DNA of 64,000 nucleotides. Origin: Variovorax boronicumulans (GTDB lineage: Bacteria > Pseudomonadota > Gammaproteobacteria > Burkholderiales > Burkholderiaceae_C). Below the pieces are notes generated by a model. The model saw only the letters and a program-made list of their open reading frames with translations, was not told the origin of the DNA and searched no databases. The first letter of the stretch is position 1, and each line of letters opens with the position of its first letter. Positions 1 to 8,666 of this stretch are shown piece by piece. The position numbers were made by a program, and so were the translations under genes. The stretch lies in NCBI RefSeq assembly GCF_029892485.1, contig NZ_JARXVG010000015.1, positions 1 to 64,000 of the forward strand, written 5' to 3'.

Positions 1-1658
1 AGCGCCAGGTTGTTGCCGACGTTCAGGCGGCCCTGCTTGAGCGCGGTGCCGCCGGCGTAGCTGTTGGCGGCGGTGAGCGTCGTGGTGCCGGCGCCCTGCT
101 TGACGAGCGAGCCGGTGCCGCTGATCGTGCCCGACAGCACGAGCGCATCCGAGCGGTTGATGGCGAGGGTCGCGTTGTTCAGAACGTTACCCACGATGCT
201 GCCGGTGGTGCCGCCGTTGCCGAGCTGCAGCGTGCCGGCGCTGATGACGGTGCCGCCCGCGTAGCTGTTGTCGCCGGTGAGAATCGTCGTGCCCGTGCCG
301 GCCTGTACAAGTGCGCCGGTGCCACTGATGGCGCCCGACAGCGTCAGCGCGTTCGAGCGCTGGACGGTCAACGTTGCGTTGTCGACGATGTCGCCTTGTA
401 CCGAGCCGGTGGTGCCGCCATTGCCCAACTGCAGCGTTCCGGCGCTGATGGTGGTGAGGCCGGTGAAGGCCTGGTCCTGCGTGAGCGTGAGCGTGCCCGC
501 ACCGGTCTTCTCGATGCCGCCCGTGCCGCTCACCAGGCCCGCGTAGCTTGCGTTGTCGGGCTGGGCGAAACGCACGAGTCCGTTGTCGGCGATGGCGGCC
601 GGCGCGAACTGCGCGCTGCTCTGCAGCACACCGCCCGAGGCGACGGTCATGCTGCCCGTGTAGGCGCTGTTGTCGGCGCCCAGGATCAGCGTGCCGCCGT
701 TGACTGTGGTGCTCTTGATGCCTGCAGGCTCCAGCGCCACATTGAAGGACCAAATCCCGGCATTGCTCTGCAGCGTCTGGAATCCGGCCAGGGAGAGCGG
801 CGCAAAGGTCGCCGCGGCACCGTCCCCGCTTTCGAGGGTGAGAAGGTTGGCGCCGCCTCCGCCACTGATGTTGCCGGTGATCGAGGATCCCGTGTAGACA
901 TGCAGTGCATCGTTGCCGTTGGCGAACAGGAGCGATCCGATGACGCTGCCCTGGTTCGTGAAGTCGACGGCCGAGGTACCGTTCGCACCGAACACCGCCG
1001 CCGTGCCCGGATTGCTGCTGCCGGCCACATAGCCCGCTTCCATCGTGCCGGTGTTGAGAATGGTGTTGTTGCCGGAGTTGGCCTGGAACCAGATCGCCGC
1101 ATGGGTCGATCGCACGGTGCCGTGATTGATGATCGTATTGCCGCTGCCGACGGGGTTGACGGCCTCCGAATTGCCGGCAGTTCCATCAGCGAAGACATTC
1201 GCGTTCTGCTCGATGGTGAGGGTGCTGTTGCTGTTGAATTCGATCGTATTGGCGCCGATGCCACCCGGGTACGGACTGTTGCCGCCGGTGGAGCTGTTCT
1301 GGACCGTGGCGCCGTTGCGAACCGTGATGGCGGCATTGTTGCCAAGGCTGATCGCGGTGCTGTTGCCCGTGCTGACCAATGCACCCGACTGGACATCCAC
1401 CGAGGTGTTGTCAGCCGTGGCCGGCCCCGTTCCGACGGTCGTCTCTTGCGTTCCCCCTGCCGAACTGCAGGCGATGGCCGCACCTGTGGCCACGCAATCC
1501 GCCGCGGCCGGCATTGACACGGCGGCCAGGGCCAGTGCCACCGCTGTGCCTGCCGCGCTGGCAGTGGCGCGTGCCTTCATATGCCCGCGGCCGAGTTCGG
1601 AGGTGGCGACCCAAAGGGCGAGAGCGTCGTTCCAAACAACGCGAAATATCTTGTTCAT
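1..1658 (-). CDS. Autotransporter adhesin, N-terminal part (cut by window edge)
   Basis: The frame starts at an ATG read leftward from 1658 and leaves the window without a stop, so about 552 N-terminal residues are visible. Residues 1-25 begin MNKIFRVVWNDALALW, the hallmark of an extended signal peptide region of type V autotransporters. A hydrophobic stretch and an A-rich cleavage site follow near residue 52 (SMPAAAD). The rest is rich in Gly, Asn, Thr and Ser and low in Cys and Lys, as in beta-helical passengers. From about residue 400 there are near-identical 68-residue units containing GTLQLGNGGTTGS and TLTxxNSYxGGT, the passenger-associated strand repeat. The protein should be exported by Sec and displayed on the surface by a C-terminal beta-barrel that lies outside the window. 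The ligand is unknown. Confidence 0.85.
   Translation of the reverse strand, partial: MNKIFRVVWNDALALWVATSELGRGHMKARATASAAGTAVALALAAVSMPAAADCVATGAAIACSSAGGTQETTVGTGPATADNTSVDVQSGALVSTGNSTAISLGNNAAITVRNGATVQNSSTGGNSPYPGGIGANTIEFNSNSTLTIEQNANVFADGTAGNSEAVNPVGSGNTIINHGTVRSTHAAIWFQANSGNNTILNTGTMEAGYVAGSSNPGTAAVFGANGTSAVDFTNQGSVIGSLLFANGNDALHVYTGSSITGNISGGGGANLLTLESGDGAAATFAPLSLAGFQTLQSNAGIWSFNVALEPAGIKSTTVNGGTLILGADNSAYTGSMTVASGGVLQSSAQFAPAAIADNGLVRFAQPDNASYAGLVSGTGGIEKTGAGTLTLTQDQAFTGLTTISAGTLQLGNGGTTGSVQGDIVDNATLTVQRSNALTLSGAISGTGALVQAGTGTTILTGDNSYAGGTVISAGTLQLGNGGTTGSIVGNVLNNATLAINRSDALVLSGTISGTGSLVKQGAGTTTLTAANSYAGGTALKQGRLNVGNNLA
7..560 (-). repeat. Tandem passenger repeats of the autotransporter
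   Basis: Three successive units of about 204 bases (68 codons) lie at roughly 7-210, 211-414 and 415-560, the last degenerate. The copies starting at 211 and 415 share CCGCC(G/A)TTGCC(G/C)A(G/A)CTGCAGCGT. They encode the glycine-rich GTLQLGNGG rungs of the passenger. In-frame period and high identity suggest expansion by recombination. Confidence 0.75.
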
Positions 1659-2161
1659 GTCTGTCCTGGCTTCCTGGTATTCGATTGGCGCAATCAACGA
1701 TTGCGTTGCGGCACTGGTGCGACCGGTGCTCTGCTGCTCCCTTGAAGGGGCGGACTCTAGTGCAACCAATTGCAATCTTTTGGTTGCGAAAGCGGAGGTT
1801 TTTGACTTTCGTGAACAATTGCAAAATCGTTCACGGTTCGCGATTTACTTGTGATATCAAAACTGAGAATGAGCATCTCGTTTTTGGCATCGGTCGCTCG
1901 CGCGAGTTCAGGATTGCAATTCAAGTTGCGCAAGCGGTGCCTTGATCGCGGCGCAAGAGGTGAGGACGTCAGCAACGACGCCACCTACAAACGGGATGGG
2001 ACATGTCGCGCGAGGCCACGACATACCCAGGCGTCTTTTGTCGCGCGTGACGCTGGGGAATGCGGCGAGCGTGCCGGACAAGCCGAGCCGTCTGCCCTCG
2101 ACTGCGAACGGATGGTGCTGCCACCGATGATGGCTACCAGGGAAGACGGATCCGAGCCGAC
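1659..2161. other. Gene-free gap upstream of the autotransporter, with inverted repeats
   Basis: No convincing gene is seen in about 500 bases. The part at 1690-1940 is AT-richer than its surroundings and carries repeated TTGCAA/ATTGCAAT words and several short inverted repeats (1689-1705, 1762-1787, 1810-1835). It probably holds the promoter and operators of the leftward autotransporter gene. The part at 1950-2161 is GC-rich and shows nothing recognisable. Confidence 0.5.
1762..1835. promoter_or_regulatory. Paired inverted repeats, candidate operators
   Basis: GCAACCA (1762-1768) pairs with TGGTTGC (1781-1787), and CGTGAAC (1810-1816) pairs with GTTCACG (1829-1835). Both have 7-base arms and a 12-base spacer that begins with an ATTGCAA-type word. 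The two elements start 48 bases apart and lie about 105-180 bases upstream of the autotransporter start codon, a plausible place for a dimeric regulator. Binding is inferred only. Confidence 0.4.
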
Positions 2162-5100
2162 CTAAGGACTTGGATCGACGTGCAGGACCCCGAATTCATC
2201 GGTTGGAATTCGTGTGGCGCTTGAATTTTCCTGAATGCGCCTTGCGATTTCCCGTTGCGAAGAGATCAGTCCGCGCACCTCCGAGGCGGGTACCGGTCGC
2301 GCGAACAAATAGCCCTGTGCTTCGTCGAAGCCCTCGAGGTTCACTGCATCCCGCTGCTCCGCTGTCTCGACGCCCTCGACGGTCGTGGTGATTCCGAGGC
2401 TCTTGCCGATCCCCGCGACGGCCCTCACGATGGCCAGCGATTCCCTTCCGTTCGGAAGGTCGGAGACGAAGCTGCGATCCACCTTGATTTTGTCGAAGGG
2501 AAAGCTGCGCAGGTAACCCAATGAGGAGTAGCCCGTTCCGAAATCGTCCATGGCGATCTTCACGCCGAGCTGGCGAATCTGCCTCAGGGTTTGCAGGTTT
2601 CTTTCGTTTTCGTCGAGGAGAACGGATTCGGTGATTTCGAGTTGCAGGCGTGACGCGCTGATCCCCGCTGCGTCGAAGGCCTGCCTGACCGCCTCGACCA
2701 GATCGGGCTTTCTGAATTGCACGGGCGACAAATTCACGGCGACGCTGACGTCGTCTGGCCAGCTTGCCGCCTGGCGACAGGCTTCATCGAGAACCCATTG
2801 GCCGATCTGCACGATCAGGCCGGTTTCCTCGGCGATCGGGATGAAGTCGTCAGGAGATATGAGTCCCCTGTCGGGATGCCTCCAGCGCAGCAGCGCCTCA
2901 CAAGCAGTGACCTGGTTGGATCGGAGGCTGACAAGCGGCTGGTAGTGCACTTCGAATTCGCCTCGGGCCAGCGCATCGCGAAGAGACAGCTTCAACGCCA
3001 AGCGCGCCTGCAGCTGCGCATCCATGCCTTCGACGTACCTGAAATAGGTTCCCTTCCCAGCGGCCTTGGCTCGATACATTGCCGCATCCGATGCCTTGGT
3101 GATCTGATCGGCGCTGTTGCCGTCGTCTGGTGCGAAGGAGATTCCGACGCTGGTTCCGATGGCCACGCTCGGTCCATCCAACTCGAAAGGATGTGAGAGC
3201 GCGGCGATCAAGCGCCGTGCCGTCTCCTCGGCCTCGTCGCGTTGATGCAGCCCGGGCAAGCCGACAACGAACTCGTCGCCTCCAAGCCGCGCAACAAAAT
3301 CGGTTTCCCGGACGCAATTGCGCAAACGCTCGGCGACCTGGCGCAGCAGAGTGTCGCCGGCGTGATGGCCATAGGTGTCATTGACCGCTTTGAAATCATC
3401 CAGGTCCACGGTCAGCAAGGCGAGTGCGGAGTCGCTCGTCGCGCAGCGCAAGTGTTCCTCCAGGGCCTCGAGAAAAGCCATGCGGTTGGGCAGCCCGGTC
3501 AACACGTCGTGTCGGGACATGTGAAACACCTGCTTCTGTGCCTGGAAGCGTTCTTGCTCGGCCGCTCGACGCGCCGAGGTATCGCGGAAAAATATGGAGA
3601 GCCCGTCCGGTGTCGGCGACGCATGGACTTCGAGCCACACGCCCAAGCTTGCCAAGTAGTCCTCGAAGGACACAGGCTTGCCGCTCGCCAGTGCCCGCTG
3701 GCAATTGTCCGCGAAAGGTCCGTTCAGTTCGGTGGGAAACAGATCCTGCAGCCTACATCCGAGCGCCGCTGCATTCAGCGCGTTGAACTTCCGTGCGTTC
3801 TGGTTCATGTAGGTGATTCGCGACGAGTGATCAGTCGCCAGGACGCAGTCCATGGTGGCCTCCAGGGCCGCCGACAGCCGCCCCGCCGCATCTTCGGCTT
3901 GTCGACGCGCCACGTCCGCATCATCTTGCGCCGCCTTGGCGGCGGTGATGTCGCGCCAGATGGTCACTATCCGACTCGGCGCGCCGCTGGCACTGAAGAC
4001 GGGCGCTGCGATCACGTCCACGCAGCGCTGGTTGCCGTGGGCGTCGCTGACACTTGCCTCGAATCTCGATGTCCCACCTTGCCGGACACTTTCAAGTGTG
4101 GTGCGCAATTTGGGCATCTCGCCCTCGGCAAGAATTTCGTTCCATCCTCGGCTCTCTATGCTGTCCGTCGCACGCAGCCCCAGAAGCTCCCGGCCCGCCT
4201 TGTTCATGAGCAGCGGACTGCCATCCATGTCCGTCAGGCAGATGCCATCCGGGCTGCTGTCGAAGATGCTTCTTACGGATGCCTCGCTCTCCTGCAGTGC
4301 CAGTTCGGCCACTCGCCTGTCCGTGATGTCAAGGATTGAACCGGCATAGCCAAGCAACTCGCCACTGGGCGAGAGCCGGGGCGCGCCGGTGTCGATGACC
4401 CACGCCCAGCTTCCGTCCGATCGCCGCAACCTGTATTCCAGCCTGACAAAGGCATTTTGGGCCAGGTCCCTGGCGAACCGGTCCTGCACGGACGCAAGAT
4501 CGTCGGGATGCACGGCGCGGCTCCAGCCCGCTCCAAGGGCCTCGGTTTCGCTCTGCCCCGTCAATTCGAGCCAACGCCTGCTGTGGTACGTGGCCTGGCC
4601 ATTCTGGTCGGTGAGCCACATCATCACGGGGACACTGTCGGCGATGCCCCGGAAGAGTTCCTCGCTCTCGCGCAAGGCGTCGATGGCGAGTCGTTGCCGA
4701 TGCACATCCTCCAGCAGGCCATACCACTGCACGACGTTGCCGGCTTCGTCGCGACGGGGAGCCGCGCGATTTCTGAACCATCGGTATTGACCGCCGGAAG
4801 GGCTCAATATCCTGCATTCGACATCCAGTGCCTGCCCTCCGCGCACGGATGCAATCCACGCGGCGCGAATGTGCTCCAGATCGTCCGGGTGTACGGATTT
4901 CTCCCAGCCTGAGCCGAGTGCATTCTGAGGCTGTATGCCCGAGACCTGCCGCCACTTCGGGCCTATTTCGGTCACCGAACCACGCGCATCGGCAGTCCAG
5001 GGCGTCTGGGGATGCAATTCCACGAACGAGCGGTAGTGCTCTTCGGTCGCTCGCAGAATGCGCTCGGCATGACGCAGGTCCGTGACATCGGAGACGACGA

Positions 5101-5464
5101 CCACAAGCAGCTTGCCAGACGCAGTCCCCGAAACCACGACGCACTGCTTCTTTGTCACCAAACTTCTGACAGTGCCGTTCTTCTGAGTGACTTCTTCCTC
5201 GAAGGTGTGGCTCTGACCGCTGCCAAGCACATCCAGGTCCGCTTGCCTGAGCCGGTCGGCCTGCTCTCTCGCCAGGAAGTCGTGATCTGTCTTGCCCCTT
5301 AAATCATCAAGCGAGGTGCAAAGGAGAGCGCAGGCCGCCGCGTTCGCGTGCACGAACCGCAATGCTTCGTCCTTGACGATGACAGCCTGCCCAACCGCGT
5401 CCAGGACAAGGGCCAATGGCGGAAGGCCCTGCGCGAGATCACCGCGCGCTGTGGAGGAACTCAT
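2162..5464 (-). CDS. Multi-PAS diguanylate cyclase/phosphodiesterase (GGDEF-EAL)
   Basis: An 1100-residue cytoplasmic protein without clear membrane segments. Five PAS-type sensor units lie at about residues 12-130, 140-258, 265-385, 392-510 and 525-640. A GGDEF domain (about 650-810) and an EAL domain (about 825-1075) follow. The cyclase signature GGDEF is intact at 728-732, and an inhibitory I-site RETD sits at 719-722, five residues before it. The EAL domain keeps E856-A-L, N911, E943, D973-D974, K994 and E1033, so both synthesis and breakdown of c-di-GMP are possible. PAS units 2 and 3 keep the VHPDDL motif common in PAS_3 folds. The gene lies downstream of the histidine kinase gene, in the same direction, after a gap of about 330 bases. 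Confidence 0.92.
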   Translation of the reverse strand: MSSSTARGDLAQGLPPLALVLDAVGQAVIVKDEALRFVHANAAACALLCTSLDDLRGKTDHDFLAREQADRLRQADLDVLGSGQSHTFEEEVTQKNGTVRSLVTKKQCVVVSGTASGKLLVVVVSDVTDLRHAERILRATEEHYRSFVELHPQTPWTADARGSVTEIGPKWRQVSGIQPQNALGSGWEKSVHPDDLEHIRAAWIASVRGGQALDVECRILSPSGGQYRWFRNRAAPRRDEAGNVVQWYGLLEDVHRQRLAIDALRESEELFRGIADSVPVMMWLTDQNGQATYHSRRWLELTGQSETEALGAGWSRAVHPDDLASVQDRFARDLAQNAFVRLEYRLRRSDGSWAWVIDTGAPRLSPSGELLGYAGSILDITDRRVAELALQESEASVRSIFDSSPDGICLTDMDGSPLLMNKAGRELLGLRATDSIESRGWNEILAEGEMPKLRTTLESVRQGGTSRFEASVSDAHGNQRCVDVIAAPVFSASGAPSRIVTIWRDITAAKAAQDDADVARRQAEDAAGRLSAALEATMDCVLATDHSSRITYMNQNARKFNALNAAALGCRLQDLFPTELNGPFADNCQRALASGKPVSFEDYLASLGVWLEVHASPTPDGLSIFFRDTSARRAAEQERFQAQKQVFHMSRHDVLTGLPNRMAFLEALEEHLRCATSDSALALLTVDLDDFKAVNDTYGHHAGDTLLRQVAERLRNCVRETDFVARLGGDEFVVGLPGLHQRDEAEETARRLIAALSHPFELDGPSVAIGTSVGISFAPDDGNSADQITKASDAAMYRAKAAGKGTYFRYVEGMDAQLQARLALKLSLRDALARGEFEVHYQPLVSLRSNQVTACEALLRWRHPDRGLISPDDFIPIAEETGLIVQIGQWVLDEACRQAASWPDDVSVAVNLSPVQFRKPDLVEAVRQAFDAAGISASRLQLEITESVLLDENERNLQTLRQIRQLGVKIAMDDFGTGYSSLGYLRSFPFDKIKVDRSFVSDLPNGRESLAIVRAVAGIGKSLGITTTVEGVETAEQRDAVNLEGFDEAQGYLFARPVPASEVRGLISSQREIARRIQENSSATRIPTDEFGVLHVDPSP

Positions 5465-5798
5465 TTGGATCCCTTGAGGCGTTGCTCAAAAACCCGTGAA
5501 ACCTGCTTGCCGGATAGCACGGACAACAACCCGGGCAGGGACCAACGTTCCAGTGCTATTTCGAACACGAGTTCGTTGCCGGCCGTGCTCAGCGCGGTCT
5601 GGGGTGGATCGCCCACTCCCACCTTGTAGGGCGGATTCTTTGTTCATGCCGACCATCATCGGTGTAGGCCGACAGCCCGAGGAGCATGATGCGCGCCTAC
5701 ATCCGACGCGCCAGGCAAGATGGGATGGTCAGACGCTTGCTCCGTTTTGGCGATGATTGCCAGGCTATTCGCAACAGTTTTCGATGCAGATTTTTCCG
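5465..5798. other. Intergenic gap between two signalling genes
   Basis: About 330 bases separate the histidine kinase stop from the GGDEF-EAL start. No supported gene, RNA or strong hairpin is seen. A promoter for the GGDEF-EAL gene is expected here but no convincing box could be picked. Confidence 0.4.
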
Positions 5799-7067
5799 CT
5801 ACTCAGCTGCATCGCCTGGGGACGGAAAGTTCACCGGCAGCGTGACATGAAATGTCGCCCCGGCATGACTGCCGCCACTTTCCACCTGGATCGTCCCGCC
5901 GTGGTGCTCGACGATATGGCGGGCAATGGAAAGACCCAGGCCCAGCCCTTGGGCGTTCGCTTTGAGCTGCTTCGTGAACGGTGTGAAAACATGAGGAAGC
6001 AGCGCCGCTTCGATGCCGCTGCCCGTGTCCGTCACCGAGACGGTGTACGTCTGCGCAGCGCACTGCAGCCGCATGTCGATGCGCCCGGCCGCCGGCGTGA
6101 ACTTGACTGCGTTGGACAAAAGATTCCAGAACACCTGCTGCAGACGATGCGGGTCGGCAATGAGCGGCAACGGGCCAAGTTCGTCCAGCTCCGGAATCAC
6201 GACGGAAATCTGCTTGGCTTCTGCATGCGGCACCACGGCTGAGACTGCTGCCTTGAGGATGTCGCGAAGCGACGCAGGATGCATGTCGATGCGCAGTTGG
6301 CCCGTGCGAGTTCTCGCCGCCTCGATGAGATCCTCCACCAGCCGTGCTTCGGTATTCACGTGGTGCTTCATGTCGATCAGAGAGGTCCTGATGGCCTCCG
6401 GATCGGCGAGCGCCCCGCGCAGCAAGATCTCGATTCGCATTCCGAGCACGGACAGCGGCGTTCGAAGTTCATGCGAGACGCTGGCAAGAAACACCTCACG
6501 CAGCCGGCTGAGTTCTTGAAGGCGCTCGACCGCCTCGGCATGACGGACCGTGGACTCGATCATGGTCTCGAGCAGTTCGGTGTACACCGTCATGCGCGAC
6601 TCGGGAACGGGCGACTCCAGCCGGACCTCCGCCCAAAGTCGTGCACCGTCGACACCGAGCTGGCGCGCGATGCGCTCGCATCCCAGCGGCGTCCCGAAGG
6701 TGTGGAATGCCCATCCGTAAGCGATCACGCCACGCACCTGGCCTCCGATCAACAACGGGACTGCCTGCAGGCGCAGCTCGCCGCCTACGCTGGCGTTCCC
6801 GGGTGCACCCGTTTCGAGGACCTGCGCGGCGAGGTCTCGTTCGATCCTGTCGCCCAAGCGGCCCTCGTTCCATACACCTGCAGTTGCCAGCAGGCGCGCG
6901 ACCTTCGAAGAGGCAAATGGCCCGGCCTGCCTTTCGCAGTTCACGTCGTAGGCGCTGACGCAAAGTCCGGTCGCCGCGGCGAAACGCGCCAAGGCGCGAC
7001 GCCAGCCTTCCCAGTCCAACTCCATCGGACGGCTCTCAGGGCTCTGGCCGCCGGCGCTGGCGTTCAC
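5799..7067 (-). CDS. Sensor histidine kinase coupled to the KaiC-like gene
   Basis: A soluble 422-residue kinase. Residues 20-150 form a GAF-like sensor region with several Cys (C36, C44, C130) and no transmembrane segment. The HisKA phosphoacceptor is H199 in SVSHELRTPLS. The HATPase domain has an N box (FWNLLSNAVKF, about 313-323), a G1 box (DTGSGI, 347-352) and a G2 box (GLGLGLS, 374-380). Its start codon overlaps the KaiC-like stop by four bases (ATGA, 7064-7067), so translation is coupled and the two products probably act together. No response regulator gene is adjacent; the nearest is the lone receiver at 14885. A role downstream of the KaiC-type ATPase, like SasA in cyanobacteria, is inference only. 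Confidence 0.88.
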   Translation of the reverse strand: MNASAGGQSPESRPMELDWEGWRRALARFAAATGLCVSAYDVNCERQAGPFASSKVARLLATAGVWNEGRLGDRIERDLAAQVLETGAPGNASVGGELRLQAVPLLIGGQVRGVIAYGWAFHTFGTPLGCERIARQLGVDGARLWAEVRLESPVPESRMTVYTELLETMIESTVRHAEAVERLQELSRLREVFLASVSHELRTPLSVLGMRIEILLRGALADPEAIRTSLIDMKHHVNTEARLVEDLIEAARTRTGQLRIDMHPASLRDILKAAVSAVVPHAEAKQISVVIPELDELGPLPLIADPHRLQQVFWNLLSNAVKFTPAAGRIDMRLQCAAQTYTVSVTDTGSGIEAALLPHVFTPFTKQLKANAQGLGLGLSIARHIVEHHGGTIQVESGGSHAGATFHVTLPVNFPSPGDAAE

Positions 7068-8629
7068 TTGGTCGTCTCGGGCGGCAGCTCCGGCGAATCC
7101 GGCAACGCCTTGCCATGCGCGACAGCGTCTTCGATCACCGGGCTCTTGCGCGACGGCGAGCGCGCCAGCAGCCCATAGTAGGAAGAGAAAGGCAATTGCG
7201 GCACGGGTGCAGCGTCTTCTCCCTCGGCCTGCGACTCGTCGAGCAACGAGATGCCGCCTGCGCCGATCACATACTCGCGCGTCGTCTGGATGTTCTTGCT
7301 CCCGCGCACCTTCGGCACTGCGATCGCGCGGCGCAGGCGCGTGGAGATTTCCACGTAGCTCAGCAGAATGATGTTGTCGACGAGATGCGAGCCCTTGAGC
7401 TCCTGGCTGATCTGCGAGACGCCCAGGAGCTCGGGACTTTCGTAGTTGAAGAACGCCGTCGCGAGCCGACCCTTGACGAAATCGGCCAGCGCATAGAGAA
7501 AGTCGGAAGCCTGGTCGGGACTCGCCATCTCGTAGACGGCCACCGAGTCGAAGACGATGCAGTCGATGCCCTCCTTCTCCACCAGCTTCGTCACCCGGTC
7601 GAAGTGCACGTCCAGTTCCAGTTCCAGCGGCGATTCGTAGTGGATGAAGAGCGAGCCCTGCCGCACGAGGCCCTCGAGGTCGAAGCCGAGGCTCGCAGCG
7701 TTGCGGATCAGCTGGCGCGGATGCTCATCCAGGGTCACCAGCAGCGCCCGCCGCCCGGCCTGTACGGCCGAGGTAAGAAACTGCACGCCCAGAACCGTTT
7801 TGCCGGTCCCGGAGATGCCGGTGACCATGGTGATCGAGCCCTCGTAAAGCCCGCCGGCCATCATCACGTCGAGCGCGGCGCATCCCACGGACACGCGTTC
7901 GCTCGATGTGGGTTGGTCCTCGTCGATCTTGGGGCGCGACTGGGCTCGCCGGTACACGTGAATGCCGGCGCCGGCCTCGATGCGCATCGAATGGCTTCCG
8001 CTGATGAAGTCCTGGCCGCGCGACTTGACGACCGCCAGGGTCCTGTGGACCCGTCGACGCACTTCGGTGCGGGTCAGCGAGATGATGGTGTCGAACACGA
8101 ACCGCTCGTGGGCATGCGCCTCGAACTTCGTTTCGGCGCGTTCCGCGGTGACGAGTGTCGTGACGCCGAGCCGGGCGAGCCCTTCGACGAGCAAGTGAAC
8201 ATCCTCGCGAAACGGCTTGTCGTTGGTCTCGGCATAGAGGCGAAGCGGCGTCAGGCCATCGATCATCAACCGGCGCGCGCCGATGGAGGCCAGCTCTGCG
8301 GTGAACGCGCCGTCGGCGGAGCGGAATTCATTGAGCAGCACCGCCGGCGAGGTCTGGATGATCTTGACCTTGTGCTCGTCGATGAGCCGTTGCAAATCCC
8401 AGTTGAACCCCTTGGCATCCCGCAACAGTTTCTCGGGATCGAGCTCGAAGGAGACGATCACGCCGGGTTCGTCGTAAAGGGCCGCGCCAGCGTGAATGAA
8501 AGCCAGTCCCAGGGTGGTCTTCCCGGCGCCGGGCGCGCCTTCGACCAGGATGTTGTTGTTCCGCTGAACGCCTCCCAGAAGCACCTCGTCCAACCCTGGA
8601 ATCCCGGTGCGCACGGGGTCTTGCTTCAT
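7064..8629 (-). CDS. KaiC-like double RecA/RAD55 ATPase
   Basis: A 521-residue protein with two RecA-type ATPase halves, the KaiC layout. The first half has Walker A GAPGAGKT (31-38) and Walker B LMIDGL (121-126). The second has Walker A GISGTGKT (271-278) and Walker B CIVFDSV (357-363). In the usual double-glutamate position the first half reads E62-L63 and the second D301-E302. By eye, the KaiC phospho-site pair aligns with S414-H415 (KGSHLVDNII). The C-terminal 55 residues are acidic and Pro-rich and look disordered. Cyanobacterial KaiC forms hexamers and cycles autokinase activity; proteobacterial homologues are linked to stress and timing. No kaiA or kaiB is present. It is followed by a coupled histidine kinase. 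Confidence 0.9.
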   Translation of the reverse strand: MKQDPVRTGIPGLDEVLLGGVQRNNNILVEGAPGAGKTTLGLAFIHAGAALYDEPGVIVSFELDPEKLLRDAKGFNWDLQRLIDEHKVKIIQTSPAVLLNEFRSADGAFTAELASIGARRLMIDGLTPLRLYAETNDKPFREDVHLLVEGLARLGVTTLVTAERAETKFEAHAHERFVFDTIISLTRTEVRRRVHRTLAVVKSRGQDFISGSHSMRIEAGAGIHVYRRAQSRPKIDEDQPTSSERVSVGCAALDVMMAGGLYEGSITMVTGISGTGKTVLGVQFLTSAVQAGRRALLVTLDEHPRQLIRNAASLGFDLEGLVRQGSLFIHYESPLELELDVHFDRVTKLVEKEGIDCIVFDSVAVYEMASPDQASDFLYALADFVKGRLATAFFNYESPELLGVSQISQELKGSHLVDNIILLSYVEISTRLRRAIAVPKVRGSKNIQTTREYVIGAGGISLLDESQAEGEDAAPVPQLPFSSYYGLLARSPSRKSPVIEDAVAHGKALPDSPELPPETTK

Positions 8630-8666
8630 CTAAGTCCTTTGGATCATGGTCTTGGGGATTCGAACT

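Noticed and set aside
396..1517. Rightward frame of 373 residues at the left end
   Set aside because: Antisense to the autotransporter, whose signal region and repeats are unmistakable.
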